35,994 bases of DNA from Alphaproteobacteria bacterium 65-37 (GTDB lineage: Bacteria > Pseudomonadota > Alphaproteobacteria > Reyranellales > Reyranellaceae), in NCBI GenBank assembly GCA_001897995.1, contig MKRV01000308.1, positions 1-35,994 of the forward strand, written 5' to 3'. The notes under the pieces were generated by a model that did not search any database, had not been told where the DNA came from, and saw nothing but the letters and a program-made list of their open reading frames with translations. Made by a program: the position numbers and the translations under genes. Within the stretch, counting starts at the first letter, position 1. Every line of letters begins with the position of its first letter. This document shows positions 19,801-27,049 of this stretch, piece by piece.

Positions 19801-20822
19801 TCCAGGAGGCCGAGGCCGAGCGGGCCGAAATCAGCGCAAAGCGGGAGCGTCTTGGCCGGCAGCGAACCTCTTTTCAGGCCGCCCCGCGCGGCGTGCGGAT
19901 CCTCTCGCCGACACCCGGCACGATGGCGCAGGGCGGGCTACCCGTGCGGATAGAAGTGCAGGGTCTCGCGCGCGACGCCGTGCTCGACGAGGACGACCGG
20001 CCCGACCTGGTCCATGTCTTCCTGAACGGCCGGGAACTGCCGTTGCGGAGTTTCGCGGTTGCCGACATCGCCGAGACAGCGTCCGAAGCCCCGCGCGCGG
20101 CCGGCCGGGCGGTCGCGTTCGATCCTCGGGCGGATCTCGCGCTCCGTCCGCATTGGGCCGCTGCGACCGCCGCCAAGACCGGCACGAAAGGCCTGCCCCG
20201 CGCCGGGCTGCGGCCGCTTCCCGCTACGACGGTGAAGGGTCCGTCACGCCGGACGGCGGCGCCGGTCGCTGTGGCCGCGCCGGCAACGACACGAGGTCGC
20301 CCCACCGCGCCCCTGCAGCCGGCCGAACCGGCGTCAGCCCCGCCAAGGCGTGGCGAACGGCGTTTCGGTGCGCCGCTCACCGTGAGCCAGATCGGTCAGC
20401 TCACGGCGGTCTCGCCGCCCGGCATCGTGCTGTCCCGCACCGTGCGCGGCGCCGAACTCGAGGAAGGCCTGAACACGTTCATCGTGTCGATTACGCCGCC
20501 GGGTGGGCAGCGCGTCGAAACATCGTGCGTTTTCTTCGTCGAAGCGGCGCCAGCGCGACCTGCGAAGCCGAAGCCAGGGGAAAGCCGCCTGCCGCGCAAG
20601 ACGCCGCGCAACATCGCCGACCTCACACCGCAGAAGATCATCGGCAAGTTCGTGCTGCCGCCGAAGAAGGAGCGCCTGAAAGCGGCGGCCACGCAGAAGA
20701 GGGCGATCATCGACCGCGGCACGGCGAAACGCACGGCGCTGATCGCCGCCCTTCCCCCGAGCGTGAAGCCGAAGCGCGTGCCTGCTGGCATACGACAACC
20801 AGCGCTCAAGCCGGAGGAGTAG
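16854..20822 (+). CDS. Large mostly helical protein of unknown function, first gene of a two-gene cassette
   Basis: I do not recognise a family. From the ATG at 16854 (AGGGGGAG a few nt upstream) it has 1322 residues and no signal peptide. Visible regions: residues about 10-210, an Ala/Gly/Val-rich stretch with short alternating patterns (for example SIAAGAQVRRGLNLDLGIQ, KAGVYAKAALTAQAYAQLV); 210-730, amphipathic helices without membrane spans; 735-800, a strong coiled coil (EVLEAAQRQLQQWVDDAQQ ...); a second short coiled coil near 982-1005 (LQEAEAERAEISAKRERL); 1010-1070, a beta-rich Ig-like segment (VRILSPTPGTMAQGGLPVRI ... VHVFLNGREL); a Pro/Ala/Arg linker to about 1175; a second beta segment to 1233 (LEEGLNTFIVSITPPGG); and a Lys/Arg-rich tail. 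Earlier in-frame starts (GTG 16806, ATG 16830) are less supported. A possible promoter (TTGCCT, 15 nt, TAGGAT at 16790-16795) is weak. It is followed 4 nt later by its partner gene. Confidence 0.8.
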   Translation: MPSVQLDQDVFAAGGTVATDWAQAGGNAQVSIAAGAQVRRGLNLDLGIQALASVDASVGKFLSAEVSGQASAAASVTAQIQAPMNLFQEIGFAVRLQAIAELAAAVQVSLGLKIGDFLALAERDPQMRGLPIDLLRVFLSEVNIKAGVYAKAALTAQAYAQLVITGTAVAQPTKNIRPGFNIVAGAGVGLKAGAGFRVFAAMEINDFSRFVARSVDVLVEKACDEIKTSLPSQEAEARVLLDAARPLFKTVLRTSYELGEYLALNAPAATAAGAQDVALRCAQVALEESQRFLLKGLTDAGFAALEAALRSWVGTLSQAQWDRTQSARRALANHLKSFPAEPFDGTPAVETYWNTLVARLIDLATAALGGSVDLQTQRFISVLWSASQLALIATRRAVRADARLSVIGQPPRQAKAAFSGNLAAQPPTLVRDHIRSSLPSPPVAGALKLDHIVEFLAADAALDFLRQHNPGVDRFLAAMTGPLGIVANDVGRTILRNIGSVIAGGSGQPDAQATLAAIAEVLRTFMSEQIHGELVPVLRDRLASRPDLRTYLDDVFLPTTDFTLETVFGAVLDWPRRGADREALKEVLSGILMKLVGRSLVVTTDIMLAAAQAQMHGILNDLADNVEAPNGIVKQLSKAANLPVPVSEIAELTADALRIGAEVLGPLDESQRAKIRSLMYEVIDPLPSGAGPGFLQELGDAGFMPNTEAMMALATELAAIGGERFLLFVTKLIELIGSKILEELAEVLEAAQRQLQQWVDDAQQALEEMQRRLGQLLADIERLAEEVADLFNQAADNLLGVLAPLATSSGRRKFKSKLAGEIVDQALAVLTDNHVYRTLAPPDLKRAMRGMARDAVEEALDNDVIDGVLDIVGGVAEELDSIMDDVRELDPDRDLAQQIGNLMINRLTDAIYDNLGRDPHIRVAFEIDILGARHVVSLGRVDVPAEAIVDGLRRAVRDLDAFEDALRDAARSLSSAFTKEARLQEAEAERAEISAKRERLGRQRTSFQAAPRGVRILSPTPGTMAQGGLPVRIEVQGLARDAVLDEDDRPDLVHVFLNGRELPLRSFAVADIAETASEAPRAAGRAVAFDPRADLALRPHWAAATAAKTGTKGLPRAGLRPLPATTVKGPSRRTAAPVAVAAPATTRGRPTAPLQPAEPASAPPRRGERRFGAPLTVSQIGQLTAVSPPGIVLSRTVRGAELEEGLNTFIVSITPPGGQRVETSCVFFVEAAPARPAKPKPGESRLPRKTPRNIADLTPQKIIGKFVLPPKKERLKAAATQKRAIIDRGTAKRTALIAALPPSVKPKRVPAGIRQPALKPEE

Positions 20823-20826
20823 CGCC

Positions 20827-21825
20827 ATGGCCGACATGAGCCTGATCATCGCCTTGCTGAGTCTCGCCGGACAGATGCCGGCGGAAACGCCAGAGGCACG
20901 CGCCCGACGGCTGCAGGAAAGCGGCAGCCGCTCCAGCGCGCTCGACAGCATCGAAAGCTGGATGCAGTCGCCGACCACGAAGAAAGAATGGCACATGGAG
21001 CCCGACGCCTTCGCGTCGCGCCTCAAGGTGCTCGTCCAGGCACCCTACAAGTTGGCGCAGAGTGGCTACCCGTGGTGCACCTACGCGTCCGTGTTGATGT
21101 GCCTGTTGCGGCGCGATCCTGCTCTGGTCGTCAACTATGCGCTGAGGCTGTACGGCACCGGCAGGATCAGCCTCGGCCGGATCACTGGCGAAGTGTCGTC
21201 GGACTTGCGCGCCTTCGACGTGGTGCGGTACCTCAATAGGGAACTCAACAAGAAGCCGCCCAATAACAAGAAGCACTACGCGCAAGCCGTCGATTTCATG
21301 CTGATGGCGGGGCTCTGCAGCCACGAGATGGATGGCCTAATCGAGTTCGACGGGCCGATCGACGATTTCAACGCGGCTCCTCCCATCGACGACCTCGGTC
21401 CCACCAAAAAGATGATGCTCGACAGCGGCGTCTACCAGTCGGTGGAAACAACCAAGATCAATCCGACGGATAGCGATGCTGCGGTGCAGGCGCTGATCGC
21501 GCCATCCTCGGAACAGGACATCCTGCTGGTGGCGCCGATGGCCTATTTCGTCGACGGCCTCAACTTCATTCCGAGGTTCAACAAGCTCGGCCGCCATATC
21601 GCGCCCGTCGTCCGGAACGACGGTACCAAGCTGGCCATCTGGAGCTGGGGCGACGAGCCGATCGAGTCGCTCGGCATGACCGACGACGGCAGCCTCGCGC
21701 CGCCGACTCTCGATGGCGTCGCCGGCGGCTATGCCATGTCCATCAACCTCGCCGAGCTCAAGAAGGCCGTGACCGACAACAAGGCGTCCCGATGGGTCGT
21801 CACGGGCAGGCTCAAGCCGGCGTAA
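20827..21825 (+). CDS. Unknown 332-residue protein with a possible papain-like Cys-His-Asp site
   Basis: I do not recognise a named family. The gene begins 4 nt after the large protein's stop, with GGAGGAG overlapping that stop as ribosome-binding site, so the two are one operon. Residues 61-100 are helical and contain SGYPWCTYASVLMCLL, with Cys84 at the start of a helix. Residues 254-277 read LGRHIAPVVRNDG ... WSWGDE, a strand-turn-strand with His257 and Asp276. A Cys at a helix start followed much later by a His and an Asp on neighbouring strands is the order of papain-like/C39-like hydrolases, but overall similarity is weak and this is inference. There is no signal peptide; the N-terminal MSLIIALLSLAG is too short to be a clear span. 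A Pro/Asp-rich loop covers about 174-192. The downstream junction carries two hairpins. Confidence 0.78.
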   Translation: MADMSLIIALLSLAGQMPAETPEARARRLQESGSRSSALDSIESWMQSPTTKKEWHMEPDAFASRLKVLVQAPYKLAQSGYPWCTYASVLMCLLRRDPALVVNYALRLYGTGRISLGRITGEVSSDLRAFDVVRYLNRELNKKPPNNKKHYAQAVDFMLMAGLCSHEMDGLIEFDGPIDDFNAAPPIDDLGPTKKMMLDSGVYQSVETTKINPTDSDAAVQALIAPSSEQDILLVAPMAYFVDGLNFIPRFNKLGRHIAPVVRNDGTKLAIWSWGDEPIESLGMTDDGSLAPPTLDGVAGGYAMSINLAELKKAVTDNKASRWVVTGRLKPA

Positions 21826-21839
21826 GCCTCTTCCGGATC

Positions 21840-21857
21840 GCGGACCTCCAGGTCCGC
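21840..21857. repeat. REP-like palindrome, single copy
   Basis: GCGGACCT and AGGTCCGC pair perfectly around a 2-nt loop, followed by TCAT. It shares the fixed CTCCAG centre and GCG/CGC ends with the two hairpins at 31914-31931 and 31963-31980, but differs in the three inner stem pairs. It sits 14 nt after the stop of the unknown 332-residue gene, in a convergent junction. Confidence 0.7.
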
Positions 21858-21900
21858 TCATGAATGTTCCTCATCACGCACAAGCCATGAGACGGGCTCC

Positions 21901-21923
21901 GCGTGGGGTAACCCCCACGCTTT
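21901..21923. terminator. Hairpin, probable terminator between the unknown cassette and hslU
   Basis: GCGTGGGG (21901-21908) pairs with CCCCACGC (21913-21920) around TAAC and is followed by TTT. An imperfect outer stem (GGGCTC / GAGGCCC) extends it. The position between convergent genes suits a terminator for the plus-strand cassette; the T-run is short, so efficiency is uncertain. Confidence 0.5.
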
Positions 21924-21957
21924 GAGGCCCGCGGTCCGATGAGCCGACGAGAGAATC

Positions 21958-23268
21958 TTACAGCACGAACTTGCTCAGATCCGTGTTCTTGGCCAGCGAG
22001 CTCACGCGCTCGCGCACGTAGGCGGCGTCGATCTCGATCTTCTGGCCGGGCTTGTCCGAGGCGGTGAAGCTGATCTCCTCGAGGAGCTTCTCCATCACCG
22101 TGTGCAGCCGGCGGGCGCCGATATTCTCGACCGTCTCGTTGATCTCGGCCGACAGGCGGGCCAGCTCGTCGATCGCGTCGGGCTTGAACTCGAGCTCGAC
22201 CTTCTCGGTTCCCAGCAGCGCCTTGTACTGCTTCACCAGGCTCGCTTCCGGCTCGGTCAGGATGCGGCGGAAATCCTCCTGCGAGAGCGAGGCCAGGCTG
22301 ACGCGGATCGGCAGGCGGCCCTGCAGTTCGGGCAGCATGTCGGACGGCTTGGCGAGATGGAAGGCGCCGGAGCAGATGAACAGCACATGGTCGGTCTTCA
22401 CCGGCCCGTGCTTGGTGTTCACCGTCGTGCCCTCGATCAGCGGCAGCAAGTCGCGCTGCACGCCCTCGCGGCTCACGTCGCCGCCGCCGCGGAACTCGCT
22501 GCGCGCCGTGATCTTGTCGATCTCGTCGATGAAGACGATGCCGTTCTGCTCGACCATGTCGCGTGCTTCGCGGACCACGCGCTCCTGGTCGAGGAGCTTG
22601 TCGCTCTCCTCGCGCATCAGGGTCTCATAGCTCTCGGCCACCGACATCTTGCGCTTCTTGGTGCGGCCGCCGAACGCCTTGCCCAGCATGTCGCCGAGAT
22701 TGATCATGCCGACCGACGCGCCGGGCTGGCCCGGCACCTCGAACTGCATGGGTGAGCCGGCGTCGGCCACCTCGACCTCGATCTCGCGGTCGTTGAGCTC
22801 GCCGTCGCGCAGCTTGTGGCGGAAGCGCAGCCGCGTCTCCTCGCTGGCATTGGGGCCGCACAGCGCGTCGAGGACGCGATCCTCGGCAGCGAGCTCGGCC
22901 TTGGCGCGCACGTCCTTGCGCAGGCGCTCCTTGGCCATGTCGAGCGCCGCCTCCATGAGGTCGCGTGCGATCTGCTCGACGTCACGGCCGACATAGCCGA
23001 CCTCGGTGAACTTGGTGGCCTCGACCTTGAGGAACGGCGCATTGGCGAGCTTGGCGAGACGGCGGGCGATCTCGGTCTTGCCGCAGCCGGTCGGGCCGAT
23101 CATCAGGATGTTCTTGGGCAGCACCTCCTCGCGCAGCCCTTCGGGCAGCTGCAGGCGGCGCCAGCGGTTGCGCAACGCGATCGCCACGGCGCGCTTGGCG
23201 TCCAGCTGACCGACGATGTGCTTGTCGAGTTCGGAAACGATCTCGCGGGGGGAAAAGTCGTTGCCCAT
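21958..23268 (-). CDS. hslU: HslU, ATPase subunit of the HslUV (ClpYQ) protease
   Basis: This is an AAA+ unfoldase that recognises, unfolds and feeds substrates into the HslV chamber in the cytoplasm. It has 436 residues, normal length. It starts with the conserved [17 protein letters not shown]. Walker A is GPTGCGKT (residues 58-65), the substrate-gripping pore loop GYVG is at 91-94, and the inserted I-domain covers about 110-230. Walker B is IVFIDEID (about 244-251), and the sensor and C-terminal region end in the HslV-docking tail [13 protein letters not shown]. The gene lies 6 nt downstream of hslV on the minus strand, the usual operon order. No defects are visible. Confidence 0.98.
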   Translation of the reverse strand: MGNDFSPREIVSELDKHIVGQLDAKRAVAIALRNRWRRLQLPEGLREEVLPKNILMIGPTGCGKTEIARRLAKLANAPFLKVEATKFTEVGYVGRDVEQIARDLMEAALDMAKERLRKDVRAKAELAAEDRVLDALCGPNASEETRLRFRHKLRDGELNDREIEVEVADAGSPMQFEVPGQPGASVGMINLGDMLGKAFGGRTKKRKMSVAESYETLMREESDKLLDQERVVREARDMVEQNGIVFIDEIDKITARSEFRGGGDVSREGVQRDLLPLIEGTTVNTKHGPVKTDHVLFICSGAFHLAKPSDMLPELQGRLPIRVSLASLSQEDFRRILTEPEASLVKQYKALLGTEKVELEFKPDAIDELARLSAEINETVENIGARRLHTVMEKLLEEISFTASDKPGQKIEIDAAYVRERVSSLAKNTDLSKFVL

Positions 23269-23274
23269 GATTTG

Positions 23275-23838
23275 TCAGAGCTTCTCGATGACCAGATTGT
23301 GGTTGGTATAGACGCAGATGTCGGCGGCGATCTTCATCGACTTGCGTGCGATCGCCTCGGCATCCAGGCCCTCGACGTCGATCAGCGCGCGCGCCGCGGA
23401 GAGCGCATAATTTCCGCCCGAGCCGATGGCGATGATGCCGCCTTCCGGCTCCAGCACGTCGCCGGTGCCCGAGAGCAGCAGCGACACGTCCTTGTCGGCC
23501 ACCGCCATCATCGCTTCGAGGCGACGCAGGTAGCGATCGGTGCGCCAGTCCTTGGCGAGCTCGATGCAGGCGCGCAGCAACTGCCCGGGATGGCGCTCCA
23601 GCTTGGTCTCCAGCCGCTCGAACAAGGTGAAGGCGTCGGCCGTGGCACCGGCGAAGCCGGAGATGATCTGGCCGTTGCCGATGCGGCGCACCTTGCGGGC
23701 GTTGCCCTTGACGATGGTCTGGCCCATCGAGACCTGACCGTCGCCGGCCATGACGACCTGGCCGCCCTTGCGCACCGAAAGGATGGTCGTGGCATGCCAG
23801 CCAGGACCGGCGGAACTGTCTGATTGTGCGGAAAGCAT
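23275..23838 (-). CDS. hslV: HslV, proteolytic subunit of the HslUV protease
   Basis: This is an N-terminal-threonine peptidase that forms a double hexamer capped by HslU. From the ATG at 23838 it has 187 residues. Processing before Thr17 in [17 protein letters not shown] would expose the catalytic threonine, leaving a 16-residue propeptide typical of alphaproteobacterial HslV. Further signatures are [42 protein letters not shown] and [19 protein letters not shown]. An in-frame GTG at 23865 would add 9 residues without family support. An alphaproteobacterial heat-shock-type promoter can be proposed just upstream. Its stop is 6 nt before hslU. Confidence 0.97.
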   Translation of the reverse strand: MLSAQSDSSAGPGWHATTILSVRKGGQVVMAGDGQVSMGQTIVKGNARKVRRIGNGQIISGFAGATADAFTLFERLETKLERHPGQLLRACIELAKDWRTDRYLRRLEAMMAVADKDVSLLLSGTGDVLEPEGGIIAIGSGGNYALSAARALIDVEGLDAEAIARKSMKIAADICVYTNHNLVIEKL

Positions 23839-23845
23839 CCGCCCT

Positions 23846-23873
23846 AAATAGGCATTTGGGGGCACAAATCAAT
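23846..23873 (-). promoter_or_regulatory. Candidate RpoH (heat-shock) promoter of hslVU
   Basis: On the minus strand, ATTG (23870-23873) and CCTATTT (23846-23852) are 17 nt apart. This resembles the alphaproteobacterial sigma-32 consensus CTTG-N17-CYTATNT with one mismatch. HslUV is a classic heat-shock operon. Against it, the implied start of transcription falls almost on the ATG at 23838, leaving little or no leader. Confidence 0.35.
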
Positions 23874-23886
23874 CGTCGTGCCCATC

Positions 23887-23910
23887 GCACCACTGGGCGC
23901 ACCACTGGGC
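23887..23910. repeat. Perfect 12-bp tandem duplication upstream of hslV
   Basis: GCACCACTGGGC occurs twice in direct succession (23887-23898 and 23899-23910) in the divergent hslV-dehydrogenase intergenic region. It may be a slippage product or a doubled regulator site; nothing in the sequence decides this. Confidence 0.6.
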
Positions 23911-23971
23911 TGCCGGGCTGCAATTACGGCCCCGTTGGGGGTGAGCGCAGAGCCCGTGCTAACGTCGGCCC

Positions 23972-25228
23972 ATGAACGATCTCGTCAATGCCCCCGTCAT
24001 CGTCGTCGGCGCCGGTATCGTCGGCGCCGCTGTTGCCCGCGCTCTGCAACGCGCCGGCCATGCCGTCACCCTTCTGGACAGCGCCGAGCCCGGCAAGGCG
24101 ACCTCCTTCGGCAATGCCGGCTACCTGTCGCTGGACAGCCTCATTCCGCTGGCCAGACCGGCGACCCTGAAGAAGGTGCCGCAGATGCTGATGGACCGTG
24201 ACGGTCCCCTCACCCTGCATCGGCCCAGCATTCCCGCCTTGCTGCCCTGGATGGCGCGCTTCGCCCTGGCGGCGATCAGCCCGGCGGAAGTCGACAAGGG
24301 CAAAGCCGCCTTCAAGCAGCTGATGCTGGAGGCCGATCTGGCCTGGAAGACCGAGATCCAGGCGTCGGGCCTCGGCGAGCTGTTCCGCAGCCGGGGTGCG
24401 CTCTACGTCTATGAGAGCGAGGCGTCGTTCCAGGCAACCGACGAAATGCGCAGCCTGCAGGCAGGCAAGGGCACCGAGTTCGAGCTGGTCGACGGCAACC
24501 GCGCGCGCGAGCTGGCGCCCGGCCTCAGCCCGCACATCGTGCGCGGCATCCACTATCCGCGTGCCAGCCATACGGTGAACCCCTATCAGGTCGTGGCGAC
24601 CCTGGCCGAGCGCTTCGCGGCCGACGGCGGCAGCGTGCAGCGCGGCCGGGTGCGCGGCTTCCGCCGCGACGGCGATCGCGTGACGGCGGTACAGCTCACC
24701 GACTCCGAGCTGCCGGCCAAGGCGGTCGTGATCGCCGCCGGCCGCGCCTCAGGCGAACTGACACGGCTGCTCGGCTTCAACGCGCCGCTGGTCGCCGAGC
24801 GCGGCTATCACGTGATGCTGGCGCCCGACAATCTGCGCTTCGACCTGCCGGTCAGCCCGCCCGACCGCGGCCTCTTCTTCACACCGATGGCCGAAGGTCT
24901 GCGGCTTGCCGGCACGGTCGAGCTGGCGGCGCCGCATCAGCCGCCCTCGTGGCATCGCGCCGATCTGCTGATCAAGCATCTCAAGGCGATCTTTCCCGGC
25001 GTCGGCGGCGAGGAGCGCAGCCGCTGGATCGGCGAGCGCCCCACCCTGCCCGACTATCGCCCCGCGATCGGCCGCGCCCCGCGCCTCGCCAACGTCTATT
25101 GCGGCTACGGCCATCAGCATCTCGGCCTGACCCTGGCGACCGCGACGGGCCGCCTGATCGCCCGTCAGATGGAAGGCGAAGACTTGCCCGAGCCGCTCAA
25201 GGCCTGCGATCCTGGGCGCTTCGGTTGA
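23972..25228 (+). CDS. FAD-dependent D-amino acid dehydrogenase/oxidase (DadA-like)
   Basis: This is a flavoprotein of the DAO superfamily with 418 residues. The N-terminal dinucleotide-binding fold reads VIVVGAGIVGAAVARALQRAGHAVTLLD, followed by GKATSFGNAGYLS, the DadA-type FAD loop. The substrate-binding and second FAD region includes RGIHYPRASHTVNPYQVV and VVIAAGRASGEL, and the C-terminus has GERPTLPDYRPAIGRAPRLANVYCGYGHQHLGLTLA, which closes over the flavin. It probably deaminates D-amino acids or a related cyclic amine, passing electrons to quinones; substrate is inferred. The downstream GFA-family gene begins 10 nt after its stop, so the two may be co-expressed. Confidence 0.92.
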   Translation: MNDLVNAPVIVVGAGIVGAAVARALQRAGHAVTLLDSAEPGKATSFGNAGYLSLDSLIPLARPATLKKVPQMLMDRDGPLTLHRPSIPALLPWMARFALAAISPAEVDKGKAAFKQLMLEADLAWKTEIQASGLGELFRSRGALYVYESEASFQATDEMRSLQAGKGTEFELVDGNRARELAPGLSPHIVRGIHYPRASHTVNPYQVVATLAERFAADGGSVQRGRVRGFRRDGDRVTAVQLTDSELPAKAVVIAAGRASGELTRLLGFNAPLVAERGYHVMLAPDNLRFDLPVSPPDRGLFFTPMAEGLRLAGTVELAAPHQPPSWHRADLLIKHLKAIFPGVGGEERSRWIGERPTLPDYRPAIGRAPRLANVYCGYGHQHLGLTLATATGRLIARQMEGEDLPEPLKACDPGRFG

Positions 25229-25238
25229 GGAGGTGCGC

Positions 25239-25631
25239 ATGCTCACCGGCAAGTGCTTCTGCGGGGCCGTGCAGTACAGCGTGCCCGACGCTTTCACCTA
25301 TGCGCTCAACTGCCATTGCTCGAACTGCCGGCGCACCACGGGTTCGGCCTTCAAGCCGTTCGCCGGCATCGTGCGCCGCGAGTTCACCGTCACCCAGGGC
25401 GCCGATCAGCTGCTGATCTACGGCGCGGAAAAAACCCATGACGCGCACTGCAGGCACTGCGGCTCGCTGCTCTACTCCGTGGTGCGCGACGGCGCCTATG
25501 TCCATGTCGCCCTGGGCACTTTGATGGATGCCCCCACGCTCCGCCCCACGGCCCATATCTTCGTCGGCTCCAAGGCGCCGTGGTTCACCATCACCGACAA
25601 GCTGCCGCAGTATGAGGGGCATATTCCTTGA
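25239..25631 (+). CDS. GFA-family zinc protein (glutathione-dependent formaldehyde-activating enzyme-like)
   Basis: This is a small cytosolic zinc protein of 130 residues. All expected ligands are present: Cys6 and Cys8 (KCFCGAVQY), Cys25, Cys27 and Cys30 (NCHCSNCRR), and Cys71 and Cys74 (HCRHCGSLL). These build the structural and the presumed catalytic zinc sites. The founder of the family was reported to speed the reaction of glutathione with formaldehyde, but most members have no proven activity, so the role is open. Start at 25239 is chosen over GTG 25233 because GAGGAGG sits at the right distance. It follows the D-amino acid dehydrogenase by 10 nt. Confidence 0.88.
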   Translation: MLTGKCFCGAVQYSVPDAFTYALNCHCSNCRRTTGSAFKPFAGIVRREFTVTQGADQLLIYGAEKTHDAHCRHCGSLLYSVVRDGAYVHVALGTLMDAPTLRPTAHIFVGSKAPWFTITDKLPQYEGHIP

Positions 25632-25663
25632 GGGGGATCGGCGGTACGTACATTGCCCTCATC

Positions 25664-25859
25664 TGTCCTCTCCCGCTTCGCGGGAGAGGAGGGGCCCCGT
25701 TGCGGAGCAACGGGAAGGTGAGGGGCATGGAGCACGGAAAAGGTGTGTGGGCTGAGAGGCACTTGACCCACCTCACCTACCCCACGCTACGCGTGGGTCC
25801 CCTTCCTCTCCCCCCGCTTCGCGGCTTGGTTACAAGCCGCTGCGCGGGCGGAGAGGACA
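25664..25859. repeat. 196-bp composite palindromic intergenic element (MITE/RIME-like)
   Basis: The element fills most of the 261-bp gap between two convergent genes. Its ends are inverted: TGTCCTCTCC at 25664 and GGAGAGGACA ending at 25859. Inside are several perfect hairpins: CCTCTCCCGC / GCGGGAGAGG (25667-25689), CCCGTTGC / GCAACGGG, CCCACGC / GCGTGGG and CGGCTTG / CAAGCCG. It contains no coding sequence. The nested palindromes with terminal repeats resemble alphaproteobacterial RIME or MITE-type elements; the family name cannot be settled from a single copy. Confidence 0.7.
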
Positions 25860-25892
25860 GCATTGACGCGGACGCCGTTAGAACGCCGCCGA

Positions 25893-26636
25893 CTACTCAC
25901 CGTACTGCAGCAGAACCTCGCCGTTCTGCTTCAGCCAGGCCTGGGGGCGCTCGATCGGGCCGTCGCAGAGCGTGCGGGCCAGCGCCCAGAAGCGCGGACT
26001 GTGGTTGAGATGCACAAGATGGGCGACCTCGTGCGCCACGAGATAGTCCAGCACCTCGGGCGGCGCGAAGACCAGCCGCCAGGAGAAGGACATGGCGGCG
26101 TCGGGCCCGCAACTGCCCCAGCGTGAGCGGCTGTCGCGCACGGTGATGCGCTTCACCGGCCGTTCGACCTGTGCCGCCTTGGCATGGACCAGCGGCACCA
26201 GCTCTGCCTTGAGCTCGGCGACCAGCCAGTCGCGCAGGCGGCGGGGCAGATGGTCGATGCCGCCCGCCACATGGATCTCGCCGTCCTGGCGCCACACCGT
26301 GCCGCGCCGATCGGTGCGATGGCGGATCACGTGCGGTACGCCGAAGACGGGAATCTCGGCGCCGTCGCGGAACGGCCGCCGCTCCGGCAGGCGCCTGAGG
26401 CGGGCGGCGATCCAGCCGGCCTGCGCCTCGGCGAAGCCCACCGCCGTGCCGCGGGCCATGCGCAGCGGCGCGGTCAGCACGATGCGCCGGTTGGCCGGAT
26501 CGACCCTGAGCGAGGCCCGGCGCGCCCGCGCGTTACGCACGAAGGTCACGGCGAGCGTATCGACGCCATGAGCAATGGTCAGTTGCTCGGGCTCGGGCAG
26601 CGTTTTAGGCAGGAGACGACTGAACCAGGACGACAT
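25893..26636 (-). CDS. YgjP/SprT-like zinc metallopeptidase domain protein
   Basis: This cytosolic protein has 247 residues from the ATG at 26636 (MSSWFSRLLPKTLPEPEQL). The N-terminal half is the beta-rich region usual for the YgjP (DUF45) family, and TVRDSRSRWGSCG (about residues 165-177) is the family's signature loop. The zinc site is HEVAH at residues 202-206 with a third ligand His212 in HLNHSPRFW. Members are putative metal-dependent hydrolases; a peptidase activity is predicted but rarely shown. A longer frame to 26699 would overlap the divergent neighbour and is rejected. Only 16 nt separate the two divergent starts, so its promoter must lie within the neighbour's coding region or it is weakly expressed. 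Confidence 0.88.
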   Translation of the reverse strand: MSSWFSRLLPKTLPEPEQLTIAHGVDTLAVTFVRNARARRASLRVDPANRRIVLTAPLRMARGTAVGFAEAQAGWIAARLRRLPERRPFRDGAEIPVFGVPHVIRHRTDRRGTVWRQDGEIHVAGGIDHLPRRLRDWLVAELKAELVPLVHAKAAQVERPVKRITVRDSRSRWGSCGPDAAMSFSWRLVFAPPEVLDYLVAHEVAHLVHLNHSPRFWALARTLCDGPIERPQAWLKQNGEVLLQYGE

Positions 26637-26652
26637 CGAAGAGAGGGGCAGG

Positions 26653-27048
26653 ATGAGCGAACAACAGGCGCACAAGACGCTGAGCGACGCCGGACGCAAG
26701 GTATTGGCCGAGGTGCTGGGGGAATCCTATCTCGCGCGACGCGACGCGACCAACAACGATTTCTGGGCGCCGGTCCGCGCCTTCTCCGAGGAATTCGCCT
26801 ACGCGTCGCTGTGGACCCGCGACGGCCTCGACCGCAAGCAGCGCAGCATGATCACCGTCGCCATGCTCTGCGCGCTCAACCGTCCGCACGAACTCAAGAT
26901 CCACCTCGTGGGCGCGCTGAACAACGGCTGCAGCAAGACCGAGCTGCGCGAGATCTTCACCCACGCCATCGCCTATTGCGGCTTTCCGGCCGCGATCGAT
27001 GCGCTGCGGGTGGCCGAGGAAGTGCTGAAGGAACAGGGGAAGTTCTGA
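26653..27048 (+). CDS. Carboxymuconolactone decarboxylase family protein
   Basis: This is a small helical AhpD/PcaC-fold protein of 131 residues, the length of gamma-carboxymuconolactone decarboxylase. The core signature reads RSMITVAMLCALNRPHELKIHLVGALNNGCSKTELREIFTHAIAYCGFPAA, with His84 and the E-rich turn conserved. AhpD-type peroxidase would need a CxxC, which is absent, so a PcaC-like lyase or isomerase is more likely. GAGAGGGGC lies just upstream of the ATG at 26653. The following PLP enzyme starts 1 nt after its stop, so the two are translationally linked. No other aromatic-degradation genes are nearby; a role in the beta-ketoadipate pathway is therefore not supported by context. Confidence 0.9.
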   Translation: MSEQQAHKTLSDAGRKVLAEVLGESYLARRDATNNDFWAPVRAFSEEFAYASLWTRDGLDRKQRSMITVAMLCALNRPHELKIHLVGALNNGCSKTELREIFTHAIAYCGFPAAIDALRVAEEVLKEQGKF

Positions 27049-27049
27049 C

